Origin: an uncultured Rhodopila sp.
GTDB lineage: Bacteria > Pseudomonadota > Alphaproteobacteria > Acetobacterales > Acetobacteraceae
Assembly (NCBI GenBank): GCA_903851415.1
Contig: CAINOE010000105.1
Location: 62,001-126,000 of the forward strand
Direction: 5' to 3'
DNA: 64,000 nt
In this document: positions 24,964-34,012 of the stretch, in pieces
Position numbering within the stretch: the stretch's first letter is position 1
Layout: each line of letters opens with the position of its first letter
Translations under genes and position numbers: made by a program
The notes under the pieces: generated by a model
Database searches by the model: none
What the model was told of the DNA's origin: nothing
What the model saw: only the letters and a program-made list of their open reading frames with translations

Positions 24964-27432
24964 ATGGACAGTATGATCGACAGCCTCGCCCCGGCGGGGA
25001 CACGGCGGGACGAGGCGTGCGTGCTGCACGTCGGCTGCGGCGCCTACAGCCGAACCAAACTGCCGCCGGTGTTTCAGGACCCGGTGTGGCATGAGATCCG
25101 GCTGGACATCGACCCGGGGGTCCGGCCCGACATCGTCGCCAGCATCACCGACATGGCGGCCGTCGACGATGCCGCCGTGGATGCGGTCTATTCGTCGCAC
25201 AACATCGAGCATCTGTATGCGCACGAAGTGCCCGTGGCTCTGCGCGAGATGCGCCGCGTGCTGAAGCCGGGCGGCTTCCTGTTCGTCACCTTGCCCGATC
25301 TGCAGGAGGTTGCCCGCCGGGTGGCCGAGGACAGGCTGGACGACCCGCTCTACCTGTCGCCAATGGGGCCGATAGCGCCGCTTGATATCTTCTATGGTCA
25401 CCGGCCGTCGCTGGCGGCCGGCAATACCTTCATGGCGCACCGGACCGGCTTCACCCGGGGAACGCTGGCCCGGGCCTTGACCGAGGCCGGGTTCGCCGCC
25501 GTGCTGGTGCAGCGCGCTCTGTCCGCCTTCGGCCTGGCCGCCGTCGCGTTCAGGAACAGGCCGGGGGATACGCAACTGGCCGACGCGCAGGCCCGGATGC
25601 TTCCCGAGGGCGATGGTCCCGTAATCCTGTTCGCGGCGCCCGCCGCGGCCGACGGGAAGCTGGCCGAGGCCATCGGCCACCATAAGGCCGGCAACGCTGG
25701 CGAGGCGGAAGAGCTGTACCGCGCCGTCCTGGCCGCAACCCCGGACAATGCCATGGCCAGTTACAACCTGGGCCTGCTCTGCTTCTCTCAGGGTCGGCTG
25801 CAGGAGGCCGTCGATGCCTACCGCGACGCCATCGCGGCGCGATCCGACTGCGTGGAGGCGCATATCAACCTCGGAACCGCGCTGCTGGCGCTCGGGCGGC
25901 CGGAGGAGGCGGTGGTCTGGTTCAAGCGCGCCATCGCGCTGCGTCCGGATGACGCCATGGCGATCTCCAATCTCGGCAAGGCGCTGCAGGACATGGGCCG
26001 CACCGATGACGCGATGGCCGCGTATCGCGCCGCCCTCGGCCACCAGCCGGACAATGCCGCCGCCACGCTCAATCTCGGCTCCGCCCTGCTGGATCGTCAG
26101 GACTGGGACGAAGCCGCTTCGGTGACCCGGCGCGCCATCGCGTTGCAGCCGGACAACGCCATGGCGCACGCCAACCTGGGCACGGCGCTGGCGCGCCTCG
26201 GACAATACGAGGAGGCGCTGGCGGCATGCCGGCAGGCCATCGCGCTGCGGCCCGCGGACAGGACGGTGCTGGCGTCGCTGGGCGGCGCGATGGCCGATCT
26301 GGGGGCGTTGCGGGAGGCGGAGGACGTGTGCCGCGAGGCGATAGCGGCGGACCAGGCGCTTCCGGCGGCCCACTTCAACCTCAGCCACGCGCTGAAGGCG
26401 GTGAACCGGCTGGAGGACGCGGAGCACGCCGCGCGCCAGGCCTTGGCGTTGCGGCCGGACTCGCCGGAGTATCATTTCCATCTCGCGCATCTCCTGCTGC
26501 TGCAAGGCGAGCTTGAGGCCGGCTGGGCGGAATATGACTGGCGATGGAAACTGCCGGATTTCGCCTGGATGACCGCCGTTCACGGGCCGTTCGCGCAGCC
26601 TTGCTGGCGCGGCGAGGACATCGCCGGCAAGACGATCCTGATCCACACCGAGCAGGGTCTCGGCGACATCATCCTGTTCGCCCGCTATCTGCCGCTGGTC
26701 GTGGCCAAAGCCGGCCGGGTGATCGTCGCGGCCTGCCCGGCCATGCACCGGCTGCTGCGGACGATCGACGGGATCGCCGTTGTTTCGATCGAAGAGGTTC
26801 CGCTGCCGGCGTTCGACGTCTACTGCCCGCTGCTGAGCCTGCCGCGCGCCTTTGCGACAAGGCTTGGCACGGTTCCCGCGGATGTGCCGTATCTGCGGGC
26901 CGAACCGGCCGCGCGGGCGCGCTGGCGACAGCGCTTCAGCAGCGAGACAATGCGCGCCGGCATCGTCTGGGCCGGCAATCCCGCGACGAAGGGCGATCGC
27001 TTCCGGTCTCCCGGGTTTGCCAGCGTTGAACCGCTTTTCTCGGTTCCCGGCGTCGATTTCATCGTGCTTCAGGTCGGCCCGGGCCGCGCCGGCTGCGATG
27101 GTCGCGCCTGGCCTCCGCATGCCCGGGACTTCGGCGGCGAGGTCGCCGATATGGCGGACACGGCGGCGGTCATGGCGAATTTGGATCTGGTGATCAGCTC
27201 CTGCACCGCGTCGCTGCATCTGGCGGGCGCGCTGGGTGTGCGAACCTGGGCGATGATCCCGTTTGCGCCCTATTTCCCGTGGCTTCTGGAGTCCGAGACG
27301 ACGTCCTGGTACCCGACGATGCGGCTGTACAGGCAGGCGCAGCCCGGGCAGGATTGGTCCGGTGTGGTTGACCGGATCGCCGGGGATCTGGCGGCCCTGG
27401 CGGGGTCATGGCCGGGGAACGGGCGGCAGTAG
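24964..27432 (+). CDS. Methyltransferase-TPR-glycosyltransferase fusion protein
   Basis: An 822-residue three-part protein. Residues about 10-215 look like a SAM-dependent methyltransferase (VLHVGCGAYSRTKLPP, then SSHNIEHLYAHEVPVALREM and VLKPGGFLFVTLPDL). Residues about 235-515 hold some eight TPR units of the AIALRPDDAMAISNLGKAL style. The C-terminal 270 residues, opening with KTILIHTEQGLGDIILFARY and ending SSCTASLHLAGALGVRTWAM, match the glycosyltransferase-9-like domain common behind TPR arrays. It converges with an O-GlcNAc-transferase-like gene; both could modify the octad-repeat protein. ATG 24964 chosen; a longer start at 24910 is possible. Confidence 0.82.
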   Translation: MDSMIDSLAPAGTRRDEACVLHVGCGAYSRTKLPPVFQDPVWHEIRLDIDPGVRPDIVASITDMAAVDDAAVDAVYSSHNIEHLYAHEVPVALREMRRVLKPGGFLFVTLPDLQEVARRVAEDRLDDPLYLSPMGPIAPLDIFYGHRPSLAAGNTFMAHRTGFTRGTLARALTEAGFAAVLVQRALSAFGLAAVAFRNRPGDTQLADAQARMLPEGDGPVILFAAPAAADGKLAEAIGHHKAGNAGEAEELYRAVLAATPDNAMASYNLGLLCFSQGRLQEAVDAYRDAIAARSDCVEAHINLGTALLALGRPEEAVVWFKRAIALRPDDAMAISNLGKALQDMGRTDDAMAAYRAALGHQPDNAAATLNLGSALLDRQDWDEAASVTRRAIALQPDNAMAHANLGTALARLGQYEEALAACRQAIALRPADRTVLASLGGAMADLGALREAEDVCREAIAADQALPAAHFNLSHALKAVNRLEDAEHAARQALALRPDSPEYHFHLAHLLLLQGELEAGWAEYDWRWKLPDFAWMTAVHGPFAQPCWRGEDIAGKTILIHTEQGLGDIILFARYLPLVVAKAGRVIVAACPAMHRLLRTIDGIAVVSIEEVPLPAFDVYCPLLSLPRAFATRLGTVPADVPYLRAEPAARARWRQRFSSETMRAGIVWAGNPATKGDRFRSPGFASVEPLFSVPGVDFIVLQVGPGRAGCDGRAWPPHARDFGGEVADMADTAAVMANLDLVISSCTASLHLAGALGVRTWAMIPFAPYFPWLLESETTSWYPTMRLYRQAQPGQDWSGVVDRIAGDLAALAGSWPGNGRQ

Positions 27433-27461
27433 GCTTTTCGCCCCCGGAAGAACGAGCCGGC

Positions 27462-29390
27462 TCAGCGGTCGGCCGTTACTTTGTCGCTCCGTTTCAGGTG
27501 CCCGGACACGCCTTGTGCCAGCGTGCCGGGCTTGGCGATGGAAACAAGCAAATCCTCGTAGGAGGCGGTGAAGTCTTCGATATTGCCGATCGTCCGTCGC
27601 CAGTTCTCCAGATTGAAGATGCTTTTGTAAGCGGTATAGGCGTGGTTGTCAGCCGCGAGCGAGACGGCGAAGTCAATATATGCCTGCAACGACGTGGCGA
27701 TGCCGGCGGTCGCCCCGATGGCGGTGAGAAGGCTCGCGGCCATGCGCGATGCGAACGCCTGGCCGGCCAGGGTCACCAAAGGCAGGCCCATGCGAATCGC
27801 GTCGCTGGCAATCGTTCCTGCATTGTACGGGAACGTGTCGAGAAATACGTCCGCCAGGCTGAGGCGCGCCATATACTCGTCCGGGCCGACGCGCGGCGCG
27901 AAGACGATCCGGCCGGGATCGATGCCGAGCCCGGCGGCGCGCTTGAGCATGTTCGCGCGCGCCCATTCATTGTCGCTCACCAGCCAGAGGATCGCATTTT
28001 CGGATCGCCGCAGAATCTCCATCCAGGCGGCAAAGATGTTTTCCGTGGTCTTGTAATGATTGGAGAAGCAGCAGAAGACGAATTTGCCGTCGGGCAGTCC
28101 GGCGGCGGCGCGCGTCATCGCCGGGCCGATGGTCCGCTTGCCGTCATTCGCCTGGTAGTTTCCCTCGATATAAAGCGGCGTTGGCTGATAGGCGTGCGCC
28201 AGGCGCGGCGGCACGACAATCCGGTCGCAAAACATGTAGTCGAGTTCCGGCAACGGGACCGGACCCACGAACCCGAGATAGGTTGCCTGCACGGGCGCCG
28301 GCCTGGAGCGCAGGAGCTGCGGCCGCACGCCGGAGGTCAGGCCGTTCAGGTCGATCAGGATATCGATTTCGTGGCGGCGGATCAGCCGCGCGGCCTCCTC
28401 GTCGGACAACTGCCTGATGCGTTCGAAATGGTCGAACGATTGGATGACGCGCGCGCGGATGGCGCTGCCGTCCTCGGGGCTCGAGCAATAGCCGTAGACT
28501 TCGAAGCGCGTGCGGTCATGCCGTTCAAAGAGTTCGGCGATCAGGTAGCTCATGGCATGACTGCAGAAATCGGACGAGAGATAGCCAACCCGGATGCGGT
28601 CATGGCAGTAGCCCCAGGGCGGGCACAGGGGAACCGGAACGGGCGCGGTCTTTCGCGCTATCCAGTCCTGTCCTGCCCGAAGTTGCGCGGCGATATCGTC
28701 CGTCAACGCGAGCGTTGTCATGGACCCGGCATGACGCAACTGATCCTCCGCCGTCAGCCCCGCAATATCGTCGCGGATGATCGGCCATGCGCACATCTTC
28801 TGCCGAAGGTGCATCCAGTGCTGCACGACATCCGGCTGCTTCGGGTCGATTGCCAGGCTGAAACGCAACTCCCGCTCCGCCGCGTCGAACCGGCCAACCT
28901 GTTCGAGCAGGCGGGCGCGGTTGTTGACAAGGATCAGGCGCACCTCGTCGGGTTGCAGCGCCCGTTCCCAGACGCGAAGGGCGGCATCGGTCTGGCCGAT
29001 GGATTCAAGCACGGTCCCGAGGTTTGCCGCGGCGGGGTAGAAGTCCGGCCGGAGCAGAAGCGCGTTCTGGTAGGCAACGATCGCGTTTGTCTTGTCATCC
29101 GCCTTGGACAATGAGACGCCAAGGTTGAACCAGGCGGCGTGCAGTTCGTTAGACCCGTGCCGTTGGCCGGCGATCCAGTCCCGATACAGGCAAATAGCAG
29201 CCTGTCCGCCCTGCGTTTGATTGGCCCGCTCGATCGCGGCGATGATTTGGACAAGCGGAACGGTGCTCAGCCGGTCCCGGACATCAGCGCTGCCGCCGTC
29301 ACCGGGTGGTGGCGCCATGGTATAGTCATCCAGTAGCTGCGCCAGCCAGGCGTCCGTGCCGTTCACTGCCGTGCATTCTGCTGTCGTCAT
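27462..29390 (-). CDS. SPINDLY/OGT-type O-linked N-acetylglucosaminyltransferase-like protein
   Basis: A 642-residue protein. TPR-like repeats occupy about residues 80-190 (AWFNLGVSLSKADDKTNAIV, FYPAAANLGTVLESIGQTDA). The GT41 catalytic region begins around 265 with RIRVGYLSSDFCSHAMSYLI. It continues with IDILIDLNGLTSGVRPQLL, APVQATYLGFVGP, FCCFSNHYKTTENIFAAWM, and DVFLDTFPYNAGTIASDAIR. These are the signatures of bacterial O-GlcNAc or O-fucose transferases that modify Ser/Thr of proteins. The gene follows the Ser/Thr-rich repeat-protein gene on the same strand, 132 bases behind it, which suggests its substrate. Confidence 0.88.
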   Translation of the reverse strand: MTTAECTAVNGTDAWLAQLLDDYTMAPPPGDGGSADVRDRLSTVPLVQIIAAIERANQTQGGQAAICLYRDWIAGQRHGSNELHAAWFNLGVSLSKADDKTNAIVAYQNALLLRPDFYPAAANLGTVLESIGQTDAALRVWERALQPDEVRLILVNNRARLLEQVGRFDAAERELRFSLAIDPKQPDVVQHWMHLRQKMCAWPIIRDDIAGLTAEDQLRHAGSMTTLALTDDIAAQLRAGQDWIARKTAPVPVPLCPPWGYCHDRIRVGYLSSDFCSHAMSYLIAELFERHDRTRFEVYGYCSSPEDGSAIRARVIQSFDHFERIRQLSDEEAARLIRRHEIDILIDLNGLTSGVRPQLLRSRPAPVQATYLGFVGPVPLPELDYMFCDRIVVPPRLAHAYQPTPLYIEGNYQANDGKRTIGPAMTRAAAGLPDGKFVFCCFSNHYKTTENIFAAWMEILRRSENAILWLVSDNEWARANMLKRAAGLGIDPGRIVFAPRVGPDEYMARLSLADVFLDTFPYNAGTIASDAIRMGLPLVTLAGQAFASRMAASLLTAIGATAGIATSLQAYIDFAVSLAADNHAYTAYKSIFNLENWRRTIGNIEDFTASYEDLLVSIAKPGTLAQGVSGHLKRSDKVTADR

Positions 29391-29475
29391 GATTAAGTAT
29401 TCGCTCGCCGGAGAAAGTTGATGTTTTAGAAGCGGTGTAAGCGTCTGGCGGCCTGCCGATCGGCCTGCGGAACGA

Positions 29476-29508
29476 GGTCACGCACCAGGGGCGGGCTGGT
29501 GCGTGACC
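29476..29508 (-). terminator. Strong hairpin between repeat-protein and OGT-like genes
   Basis: A perfect 13-bp stem (29476-29488 with 29496-29508, arm GGTCACGCACCAG) with a seven-base loop GGGCGGG starts 15 bases after the repeat-protein stop. There is no T-run on the minus strand after it, so it may be a weak terminator or a 3'-end stabiliser. Either would let the repeat protein be made in excess of the transferase. Confidence 0.6.
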
Positions 29509-29522
29509 GGGATAACGTTCCG

Positions 29523-31388
29523 TCAGCCGAAGATGGCGGTCTGTTCGGCGGGCGTCATGTGTGAGATCTGCGCGCCGGTAAAGGCGGTTTCGTTCGTCCA
29601 CCCGCCGGCGACCGCAGCGGCCAGGTTGGCGGTGCTGAGCGCCGGTATTTGGGTTGACGTGAATGCCTGGATCTCCGCCGTCGTGAGGGAAATGATCTCC
29701 GCCGAGGTCAGCCCGGCGATGGCGGTCGAGCTGATGGCGGCGAATTGCGTCGTGGAAAGGCCGGACAGGCTCTGCGTCGCGGCGGCAATCTCGGCCGAGC
29801 TGAGGCCCGCGATGCCGGACGATGAAAGTGCGACGAATTGGAGCTGCGAGAAACCGCCGATGGTTTGGCTGTTCAGCGCCGCCACCTGGGCGGAGCTGAG
29901 TGCGGCAATGTCGGCGGTGGACAGGCCGGAGACGCCGGCCGATGTGGACAAAGCGGCCACCTGCGCGGTGGACAGCGCGGTGACCTGCGCCGTGCCGAGG
30001 GCGGAAACCTGAGCCGATGTCAGAACGGCGGCCTCGGTGTTGGAAACCCCGGCGATGCCGGCGGTGGACAGCGCGGCGATCTGCCCGCTGGACAGCCCGG
30101 TGACCGCGCCGGAGACCAGCGCCGCGATCTGCGCGGACCCCAGCGCCGCAATGTCCGCGGTGGACAGCCCCGAGATCGCGGCCGACGCGGCGACGGTGCC
30201 GAGCGCCGCAGTGGACAGCGCCTTCACCTGAGCCGAACCCAGCGACGACACCTGCCCCGAGGTCAGCCCCGCCGCACCGGTGCCGAGGGCTGCGATCTGC
30301 GCGGTGGTCAGCGAAGACACCTCCCCGGTGGAAAGGCCGCTGACCTGGGCGGAGGTCAGCGCGGCAACCACCGCGGTGGACAGGCCGCCGATTTGCAAAG
30401 ACGTGAGGTTGCCGATTTGCGCCGCCACCTCGCCGGAACTCAGCCCGGCCGCGGCTGTCTTGGAGATCGCACCGAACTGCGTGGCGGAGAACCCGTCCAC
30501 GGCCAGGCTGTTCAACGCCGCCACCTGCGCCGAACTCAGCGCCGCGATATCGGCGCTGGACAGGCCCGACACCGCGGCCGACGTGGACAATACGGCAACC
30601 TGCGCGGCGGACAGCGCGGTGACCTGCGCGGTGCCCAAAGCGGAAACCTGGGCCGATGTCAGCACCGCCGCTTCGGCGACGGACACCCCGGCGAGGCCGG
30701 CGGTGGACAGCGCGGCGATCTGCGCACTGGACAGCCCGGTGACCGCGCCGGAGACCAGCGCCGCAATCTGCGCGGACCCCAGTGCCGCGATATCAGCGGT
30801 GGACAGCCCCGACACCGCGGCCGAAGCCGCGACGGTGCCGAGCGCCGCAGTGGACAGCGCCTTGACCTGGGCCGAACCCAGCGCCGACACCTGCCCCGAG
30901 GTCAGCCCGGCCGCACCCGTGCCCAGCGCGGCGATCTGCGCGGTGGTCAGCGAAGACACCTCTCCGGTGGACAGGCCGCTGACCTGGGCGGAGGTCAGCG
31001 CGGCAACCACCGCGGTGGACAGGCCGCCGATTTGCAAAGAGGTGAGGTTGCCGATTTGCGCCGCCACCTCGCCGGAACTCAGCCCGGCCGCGGCTGTCCT
31101 GGAGATCGCACCGAACTGGGTGCCGCCCAACCCGTCCACCGCCAGGCTGTTCAGCGCCGCCACCTGCGCGGAACTCAGCGCCGCGATGTCGGCGCTGGAC
31201 AGGCCGGACACCGCGGCCGATGTGGACAACACAGCAACCTGGCCGGTCGTCAGGGCGGTGACCTGCGCGGTGCCGAAGGCGGAGACCTGGGCCGAACTCA
31301 AATTCGCAATAATGCTTGTGCTCAGGGCCGCGACCGCGCCGGTCGACATGGCGGCGATTTGAGCGGTGGTCAGCGTAATAGTCGTCAT
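29523..31388 (-). CDS. Octapeptide-repeat protein, Ser/Thr/Ala-rich, three super-repeats
   Basis: A 621-residue protein made almost wholly of octads with consensus L-[ST]-[ST]-A-[QE]-[VI]-[AS]-[AG], roughly 70 units. Above this lies a super-repeat of exactly 639 bases (213 residues). Equivalent points occur at 29902, 30541 and 31180. The two N-terminal copies are nearly identical; the C-terminal copy has diverged. Cysteine is absent and aromatic residues are scarce. No signal peptide is seen; the end reads FTGAQISHMTPAEQTAIFG. A regular Leu every eight residues suggests a solenoid or fibre. AGGGGA precedes ATG 31388. Function unknown; a glycosylated surface protein is one guess. Confidence 0.85.
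   Translation of the reverse strand: MTTITLTTAQIAAMSTGAVAALSTSIIANLSSAQVSAFGTAQVTALTTGQVAVLSTSAAVSGLSSADIAALSSAQVAALNSLAVDGLGGTQFGAISRTAAAGLSSGEVAAQIGNLTSLQIGGLSTAVVAALTSAQVSGLSTGEVSSLTTAQIAALGTGAAGLTSGQVSALGSAQVKALSTAALGTVAASAAVSGLSTADIAALGSAQIAALVSGAVTGLSSAQIAALSTAGLAGVSVAEAAVLTSAQVSALGTAQVTALSAAQVAVLSTSAAVSGLSSADIAALSSAQVAALNSLAVDGFSATQFGAISKTAAAGLSSGEVAAQIGNLTSLQIGGLSTAVVAALTSAQVSGLSTGEVSSLTTAQIAALGTGAAGLTSGQVSSLGSAQVKALSTAALGTVAASAAISGLSTADIAALGSAQIAALVSGAVTGLSSGQIAALSTAGIAGVSNTEAAVLTSAQVSALGTAQVTALSTAQVAALSTSAGVSGLSTADIAALSSAQVAALNSQTIGGFSQLQFVALSSSGIAGLSSAEIAAATQSLSGLSTTQFAAISSTAIAGLTSAEIISLTTAEIQAFTSTQIPALSTANLAAAVAGGWTNETAFTGAQISHMTPAEQTAIFG
29583..31388 (-). repeat. Tandem 639-bp super-repeat within the octad gene
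   Basis: The DNA repeats with a period of 639 bases over about 2.8 copies (for example the GCxGCxATxTCGGCG segment at 29902, 30541 and 31180). The two copies from about 30110 to 31388 are very similar, including many synonymous positions, so the last duplication or conversion is recent. The copy below about 29900 has drifted. Confidence 0.85.
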
Positions 31389-31516
31389 AACGGTCCCCTG
31401 AATGGCAAGCGACGGATGCGACGACTTTTTCGTCCGGCCCCTTTCTCGGCCGAATTAGTAAATAAAACGTAAATTTCGCGGGTTTTTTTGCCCGTGCGAC
31501 CGGGTTTTCGCGCGCG

Positions 31517-32272
31517 TCAGGCCCGGTCCGACCCGAACCGGTCCAGCAGGCGCGGCAGCGCCAGCAGCGAATTCACCACCGCATCAGGCGCATATCCCAG
31601 CGCCTCCGCCTGCATCCGCAACGCCCGGAACATGGTCGCCGGGCCGATGGGTCCGCCGCTGCGCAGTTCCTGCCGCAGGCCGCCCGGCGTCACCCGCTCG
31701 ATGCGGGCGACCCTGAAGCCGAAGCTGCGGGCGCCCGCGACGTCGAAGCCGTTGGACGAAATGAACAGCACCTCGTGCGGCTCACAGCCCAGCCGCTCCG
31801 GCACCAGCGCGTAGGCGCGCGGATCGGGCTTGTAGGCCTTGGCCGAATCGACGCTGATCACCGCCTCAAGATACGGCGCAAGGCCGCTGTGCCGGACCAA
31901 AGGGTCCAGCATGCCCGGACTGCCGTTGGACAGGATCGCCAGCCGGTATTCGCGCAGCGCGACGAGCGCCTCAGCGGCCTCGGGATACAGCGACAACGTA
32001 TTATAAGAGTCGACGATGCGGTCGAGCAGCGCCTCATCCGCCGTCAGCCCCAGCGTGCCAACCGTGTAATCCAGCGAATCCCGGGTGATCGTGCGGAAAT
32101 CCTCATAACGCCCCATCAGCGAGCGCAGCCAGGTGTACTCAAGCTGCTTCAGCCGCCAGACCTGGGTGATGTAGGCCCCGTGGCCCTGAAACGCCGTGCT
32201 CACGGCGCCCGAAACCGACTGCACGTCGTATAGCGTGCCGTATGCATCGAACACGACAACCTTGATCGCCAT
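31517..32272 (-). CDS. Haloacid dehalogenase, type II
   Basis: A 251-residue HAD enzyme. It opens with VVVFDAYGTLYDVQS (nucleophile Asp 8 and the DAYGTLxD signature of L-2-haloacid dehalogenases). It continues with LAILSNGSPGMLDPL (motif II), SAKAYKPDPRAYALV (motif III Lys) and LFISSNGFDVAGARSFGF (motif IV). Length and the SSNGFDVAGA signature fit type II dehalogenases, which hydrolyse 2-haloacids to 2-hydroxyacids. It is followed seven bases later on the same strand side by hflX in the opposite order of transcription flow (hflX upstream). A housekeeping substrate cannot be excluded. Confidence 0.88.
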   Translation of the reverse strand: MAIKVVVFDAYGTLYDVQSVSGAVSTAFQGHGAYITQVWRLKQLEYTWLRSLMGRYEDFRTITRDSLDYTVGTLGLTADEALLDRIVDSYNTLSLYPEAAEALVALREYRLAILSNGSPGMLDPLVRHSGLAPYLEAVISVDSAKAYKPDPRAYALVPERLGCEPHEVLFISSNGFDVAGARSFGFRVARIERVTPGGLRQELRSGGPIGPATMFRALRMQAEALGYAPDAVVNSLLALPRLLDRFGSDRA

Positions 32273-32278
32273 CCCAAC

Positions 32279-33622
32279 CTACTCCCGCCGCTCGAACCGC
32301 GCCCGGTCCGCCGGCAACAACCGCACCTTCATATGCACCGCGGCATCGTCGTCCGAACGCTGCACCACTTCGCCGTGCCGGTACAGCCAGGCCAGCCGCG
32401 CCCCGTCCTGCGGCGGGATGTCGTAGTCGGCCAACTCCATCCCCTCCGCGATCCGGCGATCGATCGCGGCCTGCAAAGCGGGCAGGCCCTCGCCGGTCAG
32501 CGCCGATACCGCCACCGCGCCCTCGCGCAACGGCACCTCAGCCACGCCGCCCAGCAAATCGGCCTTGTTGAGAACCTCAATGGTGCGCTCCGGCCAGTCG
32601 GCGTCGAGCGTGCCGTCGGCGACCATGTCGTCCAGCACCTTGATCACGTCGCCGCGCTGGGCGATCGTCTCCGGATGCGCCGCGTCGCGCACGTGCAGGA
32701 TGACGTCGGCTTCGGAGACCTCCTCCAGCGTGGCGCGGAACGCCTCCACCAGCTCGTGCGGCAGCTCGCTGATGAACCCCACGGTGTCGGACAGGATGAC
32801 CCGCCGCCCGGAGGGCAGCCGCAACCCGCGCATCGTCGGGTCGAGCGTGGCGAACAACTGGTCCTTCGCCGTGACGTCCGCGCCGGTCAGCGTGTTGAAC
32901 AGCGTCGATTTTCCGGCATTGGTGTAGCCCACCAGAGCGACCACCGGGAACGGCACCCGCTGCCGCGCCGAGCGGTGCAGCCCGCGCGTCCTGCGGACCT
33001 TTTCCAGATCCTTGTGCAGCCTGACCAGCCGTTCATCAATCAACCGCCGATCGGCTTCGATCTGGGTTTCACCGGGTCCGCCGAGGAAGCCGAAACCGCC
33101 GCGCTGACGTTCAAGGTGGGTCCAGGACCGCACCAGGCGCGAGCGCTGATATTCCAGATGCGCGAGTTCGACCTGGAGCGTGCCCTCCCTGGTCGCAGCG
33201 CGCTCGCCGAAAATATCCAGAATGAGGCCGGTCCGGTCGATAACCTTGCAGCTCCAGGCGCGCTCCAGGTTGCGCTGCTGCACCGGGGTCAGCGCCGCAT
33301 CGACGATCGCGACGGTGATGTGGTTCTGTTCGATCGCGTCGCGCTGGGCGGCAACCTGACCCTGGCCAAGCAGCAGCGACGGCCGCCGCGCGCGCAACGG
33401 CAGGATCGCCGAATGCACGACGACCAGCCCGATGGAAGCCGCCAGACCGACGGCCTCCGCCAGCCGCGCCTCCGCGGCCCGAGGCTGATCTGCGCTGGCG
33501 ACATCCTGGCCCTGGCGCTCCCATGGCAGGATGACGGCCGCCCGTGTCGGCCCGCCCGAGGGAGGCGCCGCATGTTCGCCGGGCGGGTTCGGCGGCGTCT
33601 GGTGAAGGGGCGTAGCGATCAA
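32279..33622 (-). CDS. hflX: GTPase HflX
   Basis: A 447-residue ribosome-associated GTPase. The N-terminal HflX domain has [14 protein letters not shown] and [20 protein letters not shown], followed by [18 protein letters not shown]. The G domain has [16 protein letters not shown] (G1), [19 protein letters not shown] (G3) and NKAD (G4). HflX splits stalled or heat-stressed ribosomes. TTG 33622 overlaps the hfq stop (TTGA), the classic hfq-hflX arrangement. The first 35 residues are Pro-rich and poorly conserved, so an internal start is possible. Confidence 0.93.
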   Translation of the reverse strand: MIATPLHQTPPNPPGEHAAPPSGGPTRAAVILPWERQGQDVASADQPRAAEARLAEAVGLAASIGLVVVHSAILPLRARRPSLLLGQGQVAAQRDAIEQNHITVAIVDAALTPVQQRNLERAWSCKVIDRTGLILDIFGERAATREGTLQVELAHLEYQRSRLVRSWTHLERQRGGFGFLGGPGETQIEADRRLIDERLVRLHKDLEKVRRTRGLHRSARQRVPFPVVALVGYTNAGKSTLFNTLTGADVTAKDQLFATLDPTMRGLRLPSGRRVILSDTVGFISELPHELVEAFRATLEEVSEADVILHVRDAAHPETIAQRGDVIKVLDDMVADGTLDADWPERTIEVLNKADLLGGVAEVPLREGAVAVSALTGEGLPALQAAIDRRIAEGMELADYDIPPQDGARLAWLYRHGEVVQRSDDDAAVHMKVRLLPADRARFERRE

Positions 33623-33909
33623 TCGTTCCCGGTCACGGAGCTCAGTTCCCGGGCAGGCGCCGCCGTGCCCTCCACCTTGCTTGCGTCGAACAACTGTATC
33701 GGCGCGCCCGGCATCACGGTGCTGATGGCATGCTTGTACACGAGCTGGGTATGCCCATCCCGGCGCAGCAGAACGGAAAAATTGTCAAACCAGGTGATGA
33801 TACCCTGCAGCTTGACACCGTTCACAAGGAACACCGTTACCGGTGTTTTACTTTTCCGCACATGGTTCAGGAACACATCCTGAACATTCTGCGATTTCTC
33901 GTTGGCCAC
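33619..33909 (-). CDS. hfq: RNA chaperone Hfq
   Basis: A 96-residue Sm-like protein. [20 protein letters not shown] is the Sm1 start, [20 protein letters not shown] and [20 protein letters not shown] complete the fold including the YKHA motif. Hfq hexamers join small RNAs to mRNAs. Two GTG codons (33915 and 33909) are possible starts. GAAGGG lies nine bases before the second and only three before the first, so 33909 is preferred. The gene couples to hflX. Confidence 0.95.
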   Translation of the reverse strand: MANEKSQNVQDVFLNHVRKSKTPVTVFLVNGVKLQGIITWFDNFSVLLRRDGHTQLVYKHAISTVMPGAPIQLFDASKVEGTAAPARELSSVTGND

Positions 33910-34012
33910 GGCCACAATCCCTTCTTTTTGTATGAAAATCGTGTCGGTACCCGGTTTCCCGGCGGTTCGTGGCACGGCCGCCGGACAGTCGCGTTTTAGC
34001 AGGACCCCTTTC

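Noticed and set aside
24805-27219. 804-codon minus-strand reading frame opposite the fusion gene
   Set aside because: The plus-strand product has clear methyltransferase, TPR and glycosyltransferase motifs; the minus-strand product is Arg/Gly-rich without motifs.
29583-31388. Regular repeats suggesting a CRISPR array
   Set aside because: The period is 24 bases with continuous coding sense and a 639-base super-period; there are no unique spacers of constant length.
29838-31472. Long plus-strand reading frames opposite the octad-repeat gene (up to 544 codons)
   Set aside because: They mirror the 8-codon periodicity and high GC of the true gene, are rich in Arg and Gly, and have no ribosome binding site.
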